Source of the DNA: Candidatus Moraniibacteriota bacterium
Lineage (GTDB): Bacteria; Patescibacteriota; Minisyncoccia; Moranbacterales; UBA1568
NCBI GenBank assembly: GCA_023261695.1
Contig: JAHFON010000007.1
Location: forward strand, 1 to 42,382
Length of the DNA: 42,382 nucleotides
Direction: 5' to 3'
Each line of letters begins with the position of its first letter. Positions within the stretch are counted from its first letter, which is position 1. Under the pieces are notes generated by a model, which did no database searches, was not told where the DNA came from, and saw only the letters and a program-made list of their open reading frames with translations. Below are positions 1-7,809 of the stretch, piece after piece. Made by a program: the position numbers and the translations under genes.

Positions 1-260
1 AGAACAGTTTTATAGGTGGGCACATTCTTGATTTTTGAGGTTGTTGTTTTAGAGGACTGTGCTCCGAATCCATCATCTTCATTTTCAAAATCCCATCCCT
101 CGTCATTCTCACCTTCACCATTATCCGCAGATACGGAAGCAACTAATGGCTGATGATGAAACGTTTGGAAAAAATACGCCGTGGCGACCAGTACCATCAC
201 CACGCATAAAAAAGTAGTAATGCGAGATATAACGTGATGAAAATGAATATGTTTGATCAT
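1..260 (-). CDS. Membrane-anchored acidic surface protein, partial (3' end outside window)
   Basis: This gene is absent from the ORF track because it runs off the left edge; 86 codons are visible from the ATG at 260. The N-terminus is His-rich (IKHIHFHH), followed by one hydrophobic helix at about residues 12-30, then an acidic, low-complexity stretch (NGEGENDEGWDFENEDDG) and a Ser/Thr/Lys linker. This is the pattern of a signal anchor with an exported disordered region. An AGGA ribosome site lies about 9 bases before the ATG and the gene begins 18 bases after the stop of the 131-residue gene, so both are probably one operon. Function not recognised; the main domain may lie beyond the window. 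Confidence 0.7.
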   Translation of the reverse strand, partial: MIKHIHFHHVISRITTFLCVVMVLVATAYFFQTFHHQPLVASVSADNGEGENDEGWDFENEDDGFGAQSSKTTTSKIKNVPTYKTV

Positions 261-278
261 AACCGTTTCCTAAAACAT

Positions 279-674
279 TTAGGATGTTTTCGTGGTACGC
301 GTACTCTTGGGTTTCGCTGTCTGTGTGATATCGACGTTGCTGGAACTGGCCACCGGAACAAGTTGTTCTACCGTCGTGGTGGTTTGTTTTTGATTTTTCT
401 GTATGAGAGAGGGCTGATTTTTCAGCAATTCTTCATATTGTTTTTTGGCCATCTCCATACTCTGCTTTGACGCAGTCCGGCTTTGCAAAACGCTTTCCAA
501 ATAAAGTTTTCGCGCCTGATCAAGATCGCGCACATTATTAAGAAATTGTTCCCGGTCAAAACCGCTCTTCGCTAAACGTTTGTTTTCTTCAGCGGCCAAA
601 ACGGCGAAATACGCTCCCCCAAAGAGAATAATGAAAATCAGTATGACGATAACGCGTATTTTTGTTTTTCCCAT
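279..674 (-). CDS. Small membrane-anchored protein with coiled-coil segment, unknown function
   Basis: 131 residues. One transmembrane helix (about residues 6-28) follows a basic start, MGKTKIR. A charged, probably helical segment (about 30-85, KSGFDREQFLNNVRDLDQ and on) looks coiled-coil forming. The tail (about 90-131) is a Thr/Ser/Lys/Gln-rich low-complexity region with a TTTT run. The topology suggests a short anchor with the rest outside the membrane. It is followed 18 bases later by another one-helix protein with a disordered tail. I do not recognise the family; a paired scaffold or surface-appendage role is only a guess. Confidence 0.75.
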   Translation of the reverse strand: MGKTKIRVIVILIFIILFGGAYFAVLAAEENKRLAKSGFDREQFLNNVRDLDQARKLYLESVLQSRTASKQSMEMAKKQYEELLKNQPSLIQKNQKQTTTTVEQLVPVASSSNVDITQTAKPKSTRTTKTS

Positions 675-779
675 AAATTATGCAACTATGCCTTATCCAA
701 AGCACAGATAATATATCACATTTTTCACTTCTCGTCACGATAATGGAAGCGCTTGCGCTTTGTCATAGCCCTGATACAG

Positions 780-791
780 TATAGTTGATAT
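780..791 (+). promoter_or_regulatory. -10-like box immediately before tsaD (leaderless start)
   Basis: TATAGT at 780-785 ends six bases before the tsaD ATG. A start point about 7 bases after the box would put the first transcribed base on the start codon. No convincing -35 hexamer is visible at 16-18 bases and there is no Shine-Dalgarno sequence. The same spacing is seen before pilD and the PEGA gene. Confidence 0.4.
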
Positions 792-1952
792 ATGCACGTA
801 CTCTCCATTGAAACATCCTGCGATGAAACTGCGGCGGCTGTCATAAACTTGACTGACGCTCAAGCCACCGTACTCGCCAATGTGGTTTCTTCGCAAGCCT
901 CACTTCACGCCAAGTGGGGCGGCGTCGTGCCGCAACTGGCCGCGCGCGAGCATATCAGAAATATCGTCCCCGTAATTGAAGAGGCGCTGACGCGCGCCAA
1001 CCTAAAACCGCAAGATATAGATCTCATCGCTGTCACTCAAGGGCCCGGGTTGATGCCTGCCCTGCTCATCGGTGTGAGTGCCGGAAAAACACTGGCTTTT
1101 GTCTGGAAAAAACCGCTCATCGGCATCAATCATCTGGAAGGACACATCTACGCGAATTTTTTAAATTCGCCAACTCCTTTGCTCAAGGCGCGCCAATCTG
1201 TCTTACTTGAGCAGCGGCCTCGGACTGAAAACTCCAAAAAAATATTTCCTCTCGTTGCGCTGATTGTTTCCGGCGGACACACGCAACTGGTATTGATGCG
1301 AAAACATTTCAGTTACACATTGCTCGGCGAAACGCAAGACGACGCGGCGGGCGAAGCGTTCGACAAAATAGCGAGGCTTCTAAACCTTGCTTACCCGGGC
1401 GGACCAGAAATCGCGAAACGCGCCGATGCTTTCTGCAAAAACATTCTTCAAAATTCAGAAGCTAAAAACTACAAACTAAAAACCAAAAACTTCCCCTTCC
1501 CCCGGCCGATGTTGCAAAGTAACGATTTCAATTTTTCTTTCTCCGGACTGAAAACCGCCGTCCTGTATTTTTTGAAAAAACATCAAACCAGAATGCAAGA
1601 CGAAAAATTTATTGATGAAGTCTGCTATGAATTCCAGGAAGCAATCGTGGATACGCTGGTAAGTAAAACTAAAAGAGCTCTCAAATTTTATAAGCCGCAC
1701 GCTTTGGTCATCGCCGGCGGCGTATCAGCCAATGTTAGATTACGAGAACAGATGCGGGCTCTCATCAACAGAGATTTTCCTGATACACAATTCCTCACAC
1801 CGGAATTTTCTTACTCGCTGGACAATGCCGCGATGATCGGGGCCGCCGCCGCGATGCGCTTTGAATATATGAACGAAAAACAGAGAGAAAAACTTCTGTC
1901 TTCCGCGCCAGTTCTTGATCCCAATGCCAATCTGCCGCTTTCTTCCATTTGA
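792..1952 (+). CDS. tsaD: tRNA N6-adenosine threonylcarbamoyltransferase TsaD
   Basis: TsaD transfers threonylcarbamoyl from TC-AMP to A37 of tRNAs reading ANN codons, working with TsaB/TsaE in the cytoplasm. The ASKHA-fold landmarks are all present: the N-terminal IETSCDETAAAV, metal-binding NHLEGH (113-118), VSGGHTQL (159-166), AGEAFDKIARLL, YPGGPEIAKRA, FSFSGLKTAV, the nucleotide loop IAGGVSANVRL (about 307-317) and DNAAMIGAAAA with the last metal ligand, Asp344. At 386 residues it is longer than the usual ~340. Two insertions account for this: about 20 residues before the SGGHT strand (around 128-151) and about 18 Lys/Asn-rich residues (216-234) before FPRPM. Neither touches a catalytic motif. 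The start is ATG 792, with no ribosome-binding site, directly behind a -10 box. Confidence 0.97.
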   Translation: MHVLSIETSCDETAAAVINLTDAQATVLANVVSSQASLHAKWGGVVPQLAAREHIRNIVPVIEEALTRANLKPQDIDLIAVTQGPGLMPALLIGVSAGKTLAFVWKKPLIGINHLEGHIYANFLNSPTPLLKARQSVLLEQRPRTENSKKIFPLVALIVSGGHTQLVLMRKHFSYTLLGETQDDAAGEAFDKIARLLNLAYPGGPEIAKRADAFCKNILQNSEAKNYKLKTKNFPFPRPMLQSNDFNFSFSGLKTAVLYFLKKHQTRMQDEKFIDEVCYEFQEAIVDTLVSKTKRALKFYKPHALVIAGGVSANVRLREQMRALINRDFPDTQFLTPEFSYSLDNAAMIGAAAAMRFEYMNEKQREKLLSSAPVLDPNANLPLSSI

Positions 1953-2016
1953 AAAGGCCGCCCCCTCGTGTTAGTCTGTGCTTATACAGAATTGCTTTTT
2001 GTGTTTTTTGTTTGTT

Positions 2017-4674
2017 ATGGATACACATCAAATTTCCAAAACTTATAACGCGCAAGAGTGGGAAGACAAGCTCTATGCCAAGTGGGAGGAGAATGGTTTA
2101 TTTCAGCCCGATACTTGTCAATCCCAAAAGCGTTATTCCAACATTCTGCCGCCACCCAATGCCAATGGGGAGCTTCACATCGGGCATATTTCCGGTTATA
2201 CCGTGATGGATATTTTTGGCCGTTTTGAGCGAATGAAAGGCAAGAAAACGCTTCTTCTGCCCGGCAAGGATCACGCCGGCATCCAAACACAAGTGGTTTT
2301 TGAAAAAAAACTCCGCGCCGAAAAAAATCTCACGCGCCGCGATCTCGGCCGGGAAAAATTCTACGACGCCGTTTACGCATTCTGCACAGAGCGCGCGAAT
2401 TATATGCGCGCACAGGAAAAAAAGATCGGGCTTTCCGCAGACTGGTCGCGCGAGAAATTCACGCTTGATCCGGAAGTCTCGCGACGCGTACTGGAAACAT
2501 TTGTGCAAATGTATAAAGACGGAATAATTTATCGCGGCAAACGCATCATCAACTGGTGTCCGCGTTGCGCCACCGCTCTCTCGGATATTGAAGTCATCCG
2601 CACAGAAACCGCGGGGAAACTTTATTTCATCAAATACCCTATTAAAAATTCCGGCCAGTTCGTAACCGTCGCCACCACCCGTCCAGAAACTATGCTCGGC
2701 GATACGGCTGTGGCTGTCCACCCCGATGACACGCGCTATACCGATCTTATTGGAAAGACGCTTATCCTGCCGTTACAAAACAGGGAAATACCCATCATTG
2801 CTGACCGGAGGATAGATTCAACCTTTGGAACCGGCGCGGTCAAAATCACCCCCGCTCACGATCCGCTCGATTGGGAAATCGGAAAAGATCATTCCTTGGA
2901 CGCTTTGCAAGTCATTGATGAAAAAGCCTCTATAAGCTCACTCGGAGGAATGTACGCCGGACTTTCAGTCAAGGATGCCCGCAAGAAAATTCTCTATGAT
3001 CTCGCGCGCCTCGGACTGCTCGAAAAAGAAAACGATCACGCGATCAATCTTTCACAGTGCGAGCGTTGCAAGACGACCATTGAACCGCTAGTTTCCGAAC
3101 AATGGTTCATCAATGTGGATGCGCCAAAATATTCACTGAAGAAAAAATCCATTGAAGCGCTTCGGTCTAACGCGATTGCGTTTCATCCGGAAAATATGCG
3201 GGATCAAATGATTCATTGGCTGGATAATCTGCACGACTGGTGCATCTCAAGACAAATCTGGTGGGGACACCGCATCCCGGTGTGGTACTGCCTGGCGTAT
3301 GACAAAGGACAATGCCAACTGAAATGCAAAGATCCGATTGTTTCCGTAAGCCGTCCTTCCCTCTGCCCGATTTGCGGGAGTGAAGATTTAAAACAAGACG
3401 AAGACACACTGGATACCTGGTTCTCGTCAGGGCAGTGGCCATATACCGCATTGGGTTATCCGGAATCCGATGACTCCAAAATATTTTATCCGACCGATAC
3501 TATGATAATGGGACGCGATCTGCTCTTTTTCTGGGCTTCCCGTATGCTAATGTTCGGACTCTATCGCACCCGAGAGACACCCTTCAGACATTTATATTTT
3601 ACCGGACTGGTGCGCGACAAAGAAGGACAAAAAATGTCAAAGTCCCAGGGCAACGGCATTGATCCCTTGGCAATGATCGAAAAATACGGGGCCGACGCTC
3701 TGCGTATGGCGCTCGTCATAGGCGGAACGCCGGGCAACGATATTCGTATGTACGATGAAAAAATCGAAGCCGCCCGCAATTTCACGAACAAACTCTGGAA
3801 TATCGGACGTTATGTCAATGCGACGATAATCAAAAATCAGGTGTCGGAAGTTCCGGCAAATCCGGAGCCAAAAAATCCCGCCGATCATTGGATTCTTTCG
3901 CGCTTGCAAGAAGTCAACGGCGAAGTGACGCGGCTTTTGGAAAATTATCAGCCCTCTTTAGCCGGAGAAAAACTGCGCGATTTCACTTGGGGAGAATTCG
4001 CGGATTGGTACGTGGAAATTCACAAGATAACCAAGAACGACAAAGTGCTGTGTTATGTTTTTGAAATTCTTCTCAAGCTCTGGCACCCATTTATGCCCTT
4101 CGTCACAGAAGCCGTCTATCAAACGTTTCATCCCGACGCCAAAACTTTTTTGATGATTGAAAATTGGCCGGATAATCTGGCTCTTGAAATAAACTCTGCT
4201 GACGCAAATAGATTTCAATCCGTTATCGGCATCATTCAAAAGATCCGCGCCACGCGCGCTTTCTACAAAATAAATCCCACACAACAACTCTCCCTTTCGA
4301 TAAAAGAAGGCGTTCGGGAATGGACGTTGATCCGAGACAATAATGAGATTTTCCAACGTCTCGCGCGTGTTTCCGACATTCACGTTATCAACCTAACTGA
4401 CCCAGCTCCCGAAAAAAGCCTCCGGATCAGTTTTGGGGTTCTGGATGTTTATATCAAATTAGAAGGCGTAATAGATTTCAAGGCCGAGCAGGAACGGCTC
4501 GGAAAAGAAAAGAAGGAAAAAGAAAAATATATCTCCTCTCTGAAAACAAAATTGGAAAATGAAAACTTTATTGAACGCGCCAAACCAGATATCGTCCAAG
4601 CGGAACAAATGAAATTAGAAGAAGCGTGCAAGCAACTTTCTGATCTGGAACAGCATATTGCTTTGCTCCGCTAA
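2017..4674 (+). CDS. valS: Valyl-tRNA synthetase
   Basis: A class I synthetase that charges tRNA-Val. The ORF track opens at 1978, but ATG 2017 (MDTHQISKTYNAQEWEDK) matches the family N-terminus, giving 885 residues. The HIGH motif is HIGH at 54-57, inside PPPNANGELHIGH. The CP1 editing domain carries TTRPETMLGDTAVAVHP and removes mischarged Thr. A Zn-ribbon-like pair (CPRC and CERC) precedes the Rossmann closing half, and KMSKS is at 539-543. The anticodon domain follows, then a C-terminal coiled coil (KEKKEKEKYISSLKTKLENE) typical of the ValRS tRNA-binding arm. It lies 64 bases after tsaD on the same strand and may share its transcript. Length and motifs look complete. Confidence 0.97.
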   Translation: MDTHQISKTYNAQEWEDKLYAKWEENGLFQPDTCQSQKRYSNILPPPNANGELHIGHISGYTVMDIFGRFERMKGKKTLLLPGKDHAGIQTQVVFEKKLRAEKNLTRRDLGREKFYDAVYAFCTERANYMRAQEKKIGLSADWSREKFTLDPEVSRRVLETFVQMYKDGIIYRGKRIINWCPRCATALSDIEVIRTETAGKLYFIKYPIKNSGQFVTVATTRPETMLGDTAVAVHPDDTRYTDLIGKTLILPLQNREIPIIADRRIDSTFGTGAVKITPAHDPLDWEIGKDHSLDALQVIDEKASISSLGGMYAGLSVKDARKKILYDLARLGLLEKENDHAINLSQCERCKTTIEPLVSEQWFINVDAPKYSLKKKSIEALRSNAIAFHPENMRDQMIHWLDNLHDWCISRQIWWGHRIPVWYCLAYDKGQCQLKCKDPIVSVSRPSLCPICGSEDLKQDEDTLDTWFSSGQWPYTALGYPESDDSKIFYPTDTMIMGRDLLFFWASRMLMFGLYRTRETPFRHLYFTGLVRDKEGQKMSKSQGNGIDPLAMIEKYGADALRMALVIGGTPGNDIRMYDEKIEAARNFTNKLWNIGRYVNATIIKNQVSEVPANPEPKNPADHWILSRLQEVNGEVTRLLENYQPSLAGEKLRDFTWGEFADWYVEIHKITKNDKVLCYVFEILLKLWHPFMPFVTEAVYQTFHPDAKTFLMIENWPDNLALEINSADANRFQSVIGIIQKIRATRAFYKINPTQQLSLSIKEGVREWTLIRDNNEIFQRLARVSDIHVINLTDPAPEKSLRISFGVLDVYIKLEGVIDFKAEQERLGKEKKEKEKYISSLKTKLENENFIERAKPDIVQAEQMKLEEACKQLSDLEQHIALLR

Positions 4675-4918
4675 AAAAATTTAGTCCCGTAAGAACTAAC
4701 GATATCGTTTGGATTGAACCTGAAAGTACTTTCCCAGCCAGTTTTCTTTGAGGAGGCTTTTTCATCCGAAGCGGGCAGGGTTTTTTGCTTTTAGCAAAAA
4801 GAGCGAGGATGAAAACTGAACGAGTAAGTTCGCTGGACGAACGAGAGTACTCCGAAAAGAAAACTGGTTAGGAAAGGTGTAATGATGTTCAAAAATCTAA
4901 CATTTTTTATTCTAATCT
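4675..4918. other. Noncoding stretch rich in perfect palindromes after valS
   Basis: There is no credible gene here. Two perfect 12-base palindromes, AACGATATCGTT (4698-4709) and GAAAGTACTTTC (4722-4733), precede the large folded element at 4738-4867. No classical hairpin-plus-U-run terminator for valS is visible on the plus strand. A -10-like TATTCT (4908-4913) lies five bases before the next gene. Confidence 0.6.
4738..4867 (+). repeat. Folded multi-helix element, copy 1 (candidate structured RNA or DNA element)
   Basis: Bases 4738-4755 pair with 4850-4867: a 12-bp stem (CCAGTTTTCTTT with its complement), a symmetric GA/GA internal loop, then GGAG/CTCC. Inside are TTTTCATCC (4759-4767) pairing with GGATGAAAA (4807-4815), which encloses a 7-bp hairpin TTTTTGC/GCAAAAA (4782-4800), and a separate hairpin GTTCG/CGAAC (4828-4842). 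Blocks GCGAGGA (4803-4809), GAGTAAG (4822-4828) and GAGTAC (4845-4850) recur in the same order and strand in copy 2 at 40907-41026. The direction is assigned from these blocks. Function is unknown; no transposase lies nearby. Confidence 0.55.
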
Positions 4919-5410
4919 ATGTCATTTATAACTATCATTTTATTCGGCGGACTTGCGGCGAGTTTTTCTCTAATCATAGAAATTTTGACAAGCGTTCTCT
5001 TCCCTGTATCGCAGACAATCGCACTTGGTCTTTCTCCCGCGCTTTCTTTCACAACTTTTCTTGCTTTCTTGAGCATCGCCGGCATTGAAGAATTATCCAA
5101 ATACATTTTTCTTAGACAATACGCGAAACGTTTTCTTTCTGACTTTCCATCAGCCATAACGAAAAGCGTATTGCTTGGAATCAGTTTTGGATTGGGCTTC
5201 GCCGCTTTGGAAATATTTCTTATTTGGTATAATCTCACGCGACTGCCGCTTTGGGCGCTTTTTGGTTCGGCTGGTCTGCACATATTTACCAGCGTAGTTT
5301 TCACCGTCTTTCTGTTCTCCGTTGCCCAAAAACGTTTCACACGCGAAACGCTAATCGCGCTGGCTATTTTTTCTCATCTGCTCTATAATGTACTCGTATT
5401 TTCCCAGTGA
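4919..5410 (+). CDS. PrsW-like intramembrane protease, short form
   Basis: 163 residues with about five hydrophobic segments. It carries the spaced motifs of the PrsW/CPBP superfamily of glutamate-dependent membrane proteases: IEELSK (E57, E58), GLGFAALE (E98), GLHIFTS (H121) and FSHLLYN (H153). The EExxK plus FxxxE pattern fits PrsW better than the CPBP/Abi proteases, which use EExxxR and FxxxH. PrsW in Bacillus subtilis cleaves an anti-sigma factor; the substrate here is unknown. An ECF sigma system lies in this window at 17.5-18.6 kb, so a link is conceivable but unsupported. Start ATG 4919 sits five bases after a -10-like TATTCT and has no ribosome site. Confidence 0.7.
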   Translation: MSFITIILFGGLAASFSLIIEILTSVLFPVSQTIALGLSPALSFTTFLAFLSIAGIEELSKYIFLRQYAKRFLSDFPSAITKSVLLGISFGLGFAALEIFLIWYNLTRLPLWALFGSAGLHIFTSVVFTVFLFSVAQKRFTRETLIALAIFSHLLYNVLVFSQ

Positions 5411-5445
5411 AAATTACGCAAAAAAAATACGTGGTTTTGGTCTGC

Positions 5446-5474
5446 TTGCGTATTTGTGTAAAGTGCTATATATT
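5446..5474 (+). promoter_or_regulatory. Sigma-70-type promoter for hsp20
   Basis: TTGCGT (5446-5451), a 17-base spacer, then TATATT (5469-5474). The expected start near 5481 gives a leader of about 44 bases, AT-rich, with partly repeated ATATCATAAG/ATATCTTATG words. I see no CIRCE-type heat-shock operator. Confidence 0.55.
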
Positions 5475-5524
5475 TAACTGGAAATGATAATTTATTTAAT
5501 ATCATAAGCACTAAATAATATCTT

Positions 5525-6055
5525 ATGCTAAAACAAAAACGCTCGTTTTTTGAACGTCTCACCGGCGCCAAAGACATACAGGGCGGAGACTATCGCGAGT
5601 CAGTACCTATTTATAGCGAAGAAAAAGAAACTACAATTACTATGAACGAAACATCTCCCGCTTTCGCGGCGCGCAACGAAGAATCTTGGACGCCCTCCAC
5701 TTTCTCCCAATCCAATGATAGCGGCGAGGGACAACTTACGATTGACGTCTATCAGACTGAAAACGACATCGTCATTAAATCAACTATTGCCGGAGTCAAG
5801 CCGGAAGATTTGGACGTTTCAATCAACAACGATATGGTAACGGTCAAAGGCGAACGTAAAAATGAGGAAATCGTTGAAAATGGCAACTATTACTATCAAG
5901 AATGTTATTGGGGATCTTTTTCCCGTTCCGTTCTCCTGCCGGTGGACGTCATTCCGGAAAAAGCCGACGCCTCATTGAAAAACGGTATCTTGACCATTCG
6001 TCTGCCCAAGGCTGACACAACCAGAGTCAAAAAAATCCAAGTGCGCGGTTTTTAA
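5525..6055 (+). CDS. hsp20: Hsp20 family small heat-shock protein
   Basis: 176 residues. The alpha-crystallin domain fills about residues 70-176: LTIDVYQTENDIVIKSTIAG, VKPEDLDVSINNDMVTVKG, a YYYQECYWGSFSRSVLLP strand pair, and the hallmark A-x-x-x-NGIL motif (ASLKNGILTIRLPK). The N-terminal arm (1-69) is longer than usual, polar and probably disordered; such arms bind substrates and set oligomer size. The C-terminus lacks an obvious IxI tail after the last strand (KKIQVRGF). It acts as an ATP-independent holdase in the cytoplasm. It has its own promoter and is probably monocistronic or reads into the VanW gene 77 bases later. Confidence 0.93.
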   Translation: MLKQKRSFFERLTGAKDIQGGDYRESVPIYSEEKETTITMNETSPAFAARNEESWTPSTFSQSNDSGEGQLTIDVYQTENDIVIKSTIAGVKPEDLDVSINNDMVTVKGERKNEEIVENGNYYYQECYWGSFSRSVLLPVDVIPEKADASLKNGILTIRLPKADTTRVKKIQVRGF

Positions 6056-6132
6056 GTTTCTCACACAATTGTTGGGAAGTTTTCTGACTTGTTTTTTTGG
6101 TGTGTTTTGTTTTCGTTTTCCCTTTTTGTTTC

Positions 6133-7422
6133 ATGAAAACCTTCGTTATTCGCCGTACCCTTGTTCTCGCTTCCAAAATATTCGGCTTGGGAGTTTTGAG
6201 TGTTGCTGTTTTTTCCCCTAGCATAACTTATGGTATCACCCCTGATTCCATCATCCTTCAAGCAGGAGATTATAAGGAGACTATTTATTCCGATAACATT
6301 CCGTCTTTCATACGCTTGGATACACGTACGGTTTACTCTACAACTCTGCGTTCCGAAATAGAAAATACCGCTTTCTGTCCGACCCAAAAAATTTTCTGTG
6401 CGTTTTCACTTTCCCGATTTCTCAATCAACATATTCATACCACCGCCACAAAAAAAATTGACGATCCCGCCTTAGAAACATTTATCAAAGAGTTCGCCGA
6501 CAAGGTTGTCCAGGATCCGGTTGACGCAAAATTTTCCGTTCTTGACGGCCGCGTCATCATCGCCGAGCCGGAAAAACCCGGCGCTCGGCTCAAAGAAAAA
6601 GAAAGTGTCACGCTTCTGAAACGCGCCTTAGAAAATTCCGAAGCTGGAACCGTTAAAATTTCTTTACCCACTGAAATCGCGCAACCGAAACTCGTCGCCA
6701 GCGACCGAGAACGGCTCGGACTGAAAGAACTTGTTGGCGAAGGACATACCAATTTCCAAGGTTCTCCCAAAAATCGCATTTACAATATCAAACGCGCCTT
6801 GGAACAATTTCAAAATATCATCATTAATGCCGGCCAAGAGTTTTCCTTCGTAAATTATTTAGGCGAGGTGGACGGCGAACACGGCTATCTTCCAGAACTC
6901 GTTATCAAAAATAATCGTACCGAACCGGAATTTGGCGGCGGCATCTGCCAGGTGTCCAGCACCATTTTCAGAGCCGCTATTTACAGCGGACTAAAAATCA
7001 CACAACGCCGTAATCACGCTTATCCCGTAAGATACTACAGGCCTTATGGTATGGACGCTACCGTCTACATCCCCAAACCGGATCTCGCTTTCATTAACAA
7101 CACGCCCGGAGCTATTCTCGTACAATCAACTATCGAAGGCACCGAGCTCATTTTTCGTTTCTACGGCACCAAAAACGGTCGCATCGTAACTATTGACGGG
7201 CCACATATCTTACAAAGCAATCCGGACGGCAGTATGAAAACCGTCTTCAGCCAATTAGTCACAGATGCCGCTGGGACAAATCTTATTAACGACAGTTTCT
7301 GGAGCAACTACAAATCGCCCAGTCTTTTCCCGCATCCCGGCGAAGAGCCGATTTACACAACGAAACCGAAAGGTTGGTCTGAAAGGCAATGGAGTGAATA
7401 CCAGAAAATCCATCCGAGATAA
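6133..7422 (+). CDS. VanW-family exported protein with YoaR-like N-terminal region
   Basis: The tracked ORF opens at a TTG at 6097; ATG 6133 (MKTFVIRRTLVLASKIFG) starts a clean signal peptide or anchor and gives 429 residues. Residues about 100-190 resemble the peptidoglycan-binding-like domain of YoaR-type proteins (DAKFSVLDGRVIIAEPEKPG, a repeat common before VanW domains). The VanW domain spans about 205-370, with the signature GGGICQVSSTIFRAA, followed by HAYPVRYYRPYGMDATVY. VanW proteins sit in some vancomycin-resistance clusters, but their activity is poorly defined; a cell-wall role is likely. No van genes are adjacent, so resistance should not be inferred. Confidence 0.88.
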   Translation: MKTFVIRRTLVLASKIFGLGVLSVAVFSPSITYGITPDSIILQAGDYKETIYSDNIPSFIRLDTRTVYSTTLRSEIENTAFCPTQKIFCAFSLSRFLNQHIHTTATKKIDDPALETFIKEFADKVVQDPVDAKFSVLDGRVIIAEPEKPGARLKEKESVTLLKRALENSEAGTVKISLPTEIAQPKLVASDRERLGLKELVGEGHTNFQGSPKNRIYNIKRALEQFQNIIINAGQEFSFVNYLGEVDGEHGYLPELVIKNNRTEPEFGGGICQVSSTIFRAAIYSGLKITQRRNHAYPVRYYRPYGMDATVYIPKPDLAFINNTPGAILVQSTIEGTELIFRFYGTKNGRIVTIDGPHILQSNPDGSMKTVFSQLVTDAAGTNLINDSFWSNYKSPSLFPHPGEEPIYTTKPKGWSERQWSEYQKIHPR

Positions 7423-7428
7423 TTTCCA

Positions 7429-7457
7429 TTGACCATTCTATTATTTTTTGCTACAAT
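7429..7457 (+). promoter_or_regulatory. Strong sigma-70-type promoter of the Lys-Arg-His tRNA cluster
   Basis: TTGACC (7429-7434), a 17-base spacer and TACAAT (7452-7457), directly after the VanW gene and about 60 bases before the first tRNA. Near-consensus in both boxes. Confidence 0.75.
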
Positions 7458-7515
7458 CGCTTTGCGTTTTGCTTTCACAAACGTTTTTTGTTTGCTTGAA
7501 AAAAAGTTTTTCGCC

Positions 7516-7588
7516 GGGCGCATAGCTCAGTTGGTAGAGCAGTGGCCTCTTAAGCCAACGGTCGTAGGTTCGAATCCTACTGCGCCCA
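7516..7588 (+). tRNA. tRNA-Lys (CTT)
   Basis: Acceptor stem GGGCGCA/TGCGCCC, D arm GCTC-AGTTGGTA-GAGC, anticodon loop CTCTTAA (anticodon CTT, reads AAG), 5-base variable loop, T arm GTAGG-TTCGAAT-CCTAC, discriminator A. No CCA is encoded. The outermost anticodon-stem pair is a G/A mismatch. This is the only tRNA of the four here with the normal T-loop TTC. Confidence 0.96.
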
Positions 7589-7610
7589 CAGAGAAGCTGG
7601 TGTTGGATCT

Positions 7611-7682
7611 GCCCCGATAGCTTAATGGATAAAGCGGGACTCTTCTAAGGTCTTGATGGGAGTCCGATTCTCTCTCGGGGCA
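7611..7682 (+). tRNA. tRNA-Arg (TCT)
   Basis: Acceptor GCCCCGA/TCGGGGC, D arm GCTT-AATGGATA-AAGC, anticodon loop CTTCTAA (anticodon TCT, reads AGA/AGG), 4-base variable loop, T arm GGGAG-TCCGATT-CTCTC, discriminator A, no encoded CCA. The T-loop has C at position 55 where U (modified to pseudouridine) is nearly universal. Confidence 0.95.
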
Positions 7683-7721
7683 CATACGGAAAAACAATTT
7701 GATTTTTATAGAACCCACGGG

Positions 7722-7793
7722 GGTGACTATCGTCTAATGGCAAGACAGCGGTTTGTGGTACCGTGAACGAGGGTCCGATTCCCTCTAGTCACC
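7722..7793 (+). tRNA. tRNA-His (GTG) with G-1:C73
   Basis: Acceptor GTGACTA/TAGTCAC with the histidine identity pair G-1 (7722) and C73 (7793), D arm GTCT/AGAC, anticodon loop TTGTGGT (GTG), T arm GAGGG-TCCGATT-CCCTC. No CCA. C55 replaces U55 as in the Arg tRNAs. The acceptor stem continues outward: CCCACGGG before and CCCGTGGG after pair as well, making an unbroken helix of about 16 bp. Confidence 0.95.
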
Positions 7794-7809
7794 CCCGTGG
7801 GGTTTATCG

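Noticed and set aside
2098-2721. 207-residue minus-strand ORF
   Set aside because: Antisense to valS, whose motifs on the plus strand are unmistakable.
4811-4858. CTGAACGAG ... CGAAA in the folded element resembles a hammerhead ribozyme core
   Set aside because: The spacing does not give CUGANGA-stem-GAAA-stem with a cleavage triplet, and copy 2 lacks both words.
6133-7422. VanW gene as evidence of a vancomycin-resistance cluster
   Set aside because: No vanA, vanH, vanX or two-component genes are nearby, and VanW-domain proteins are widespread.
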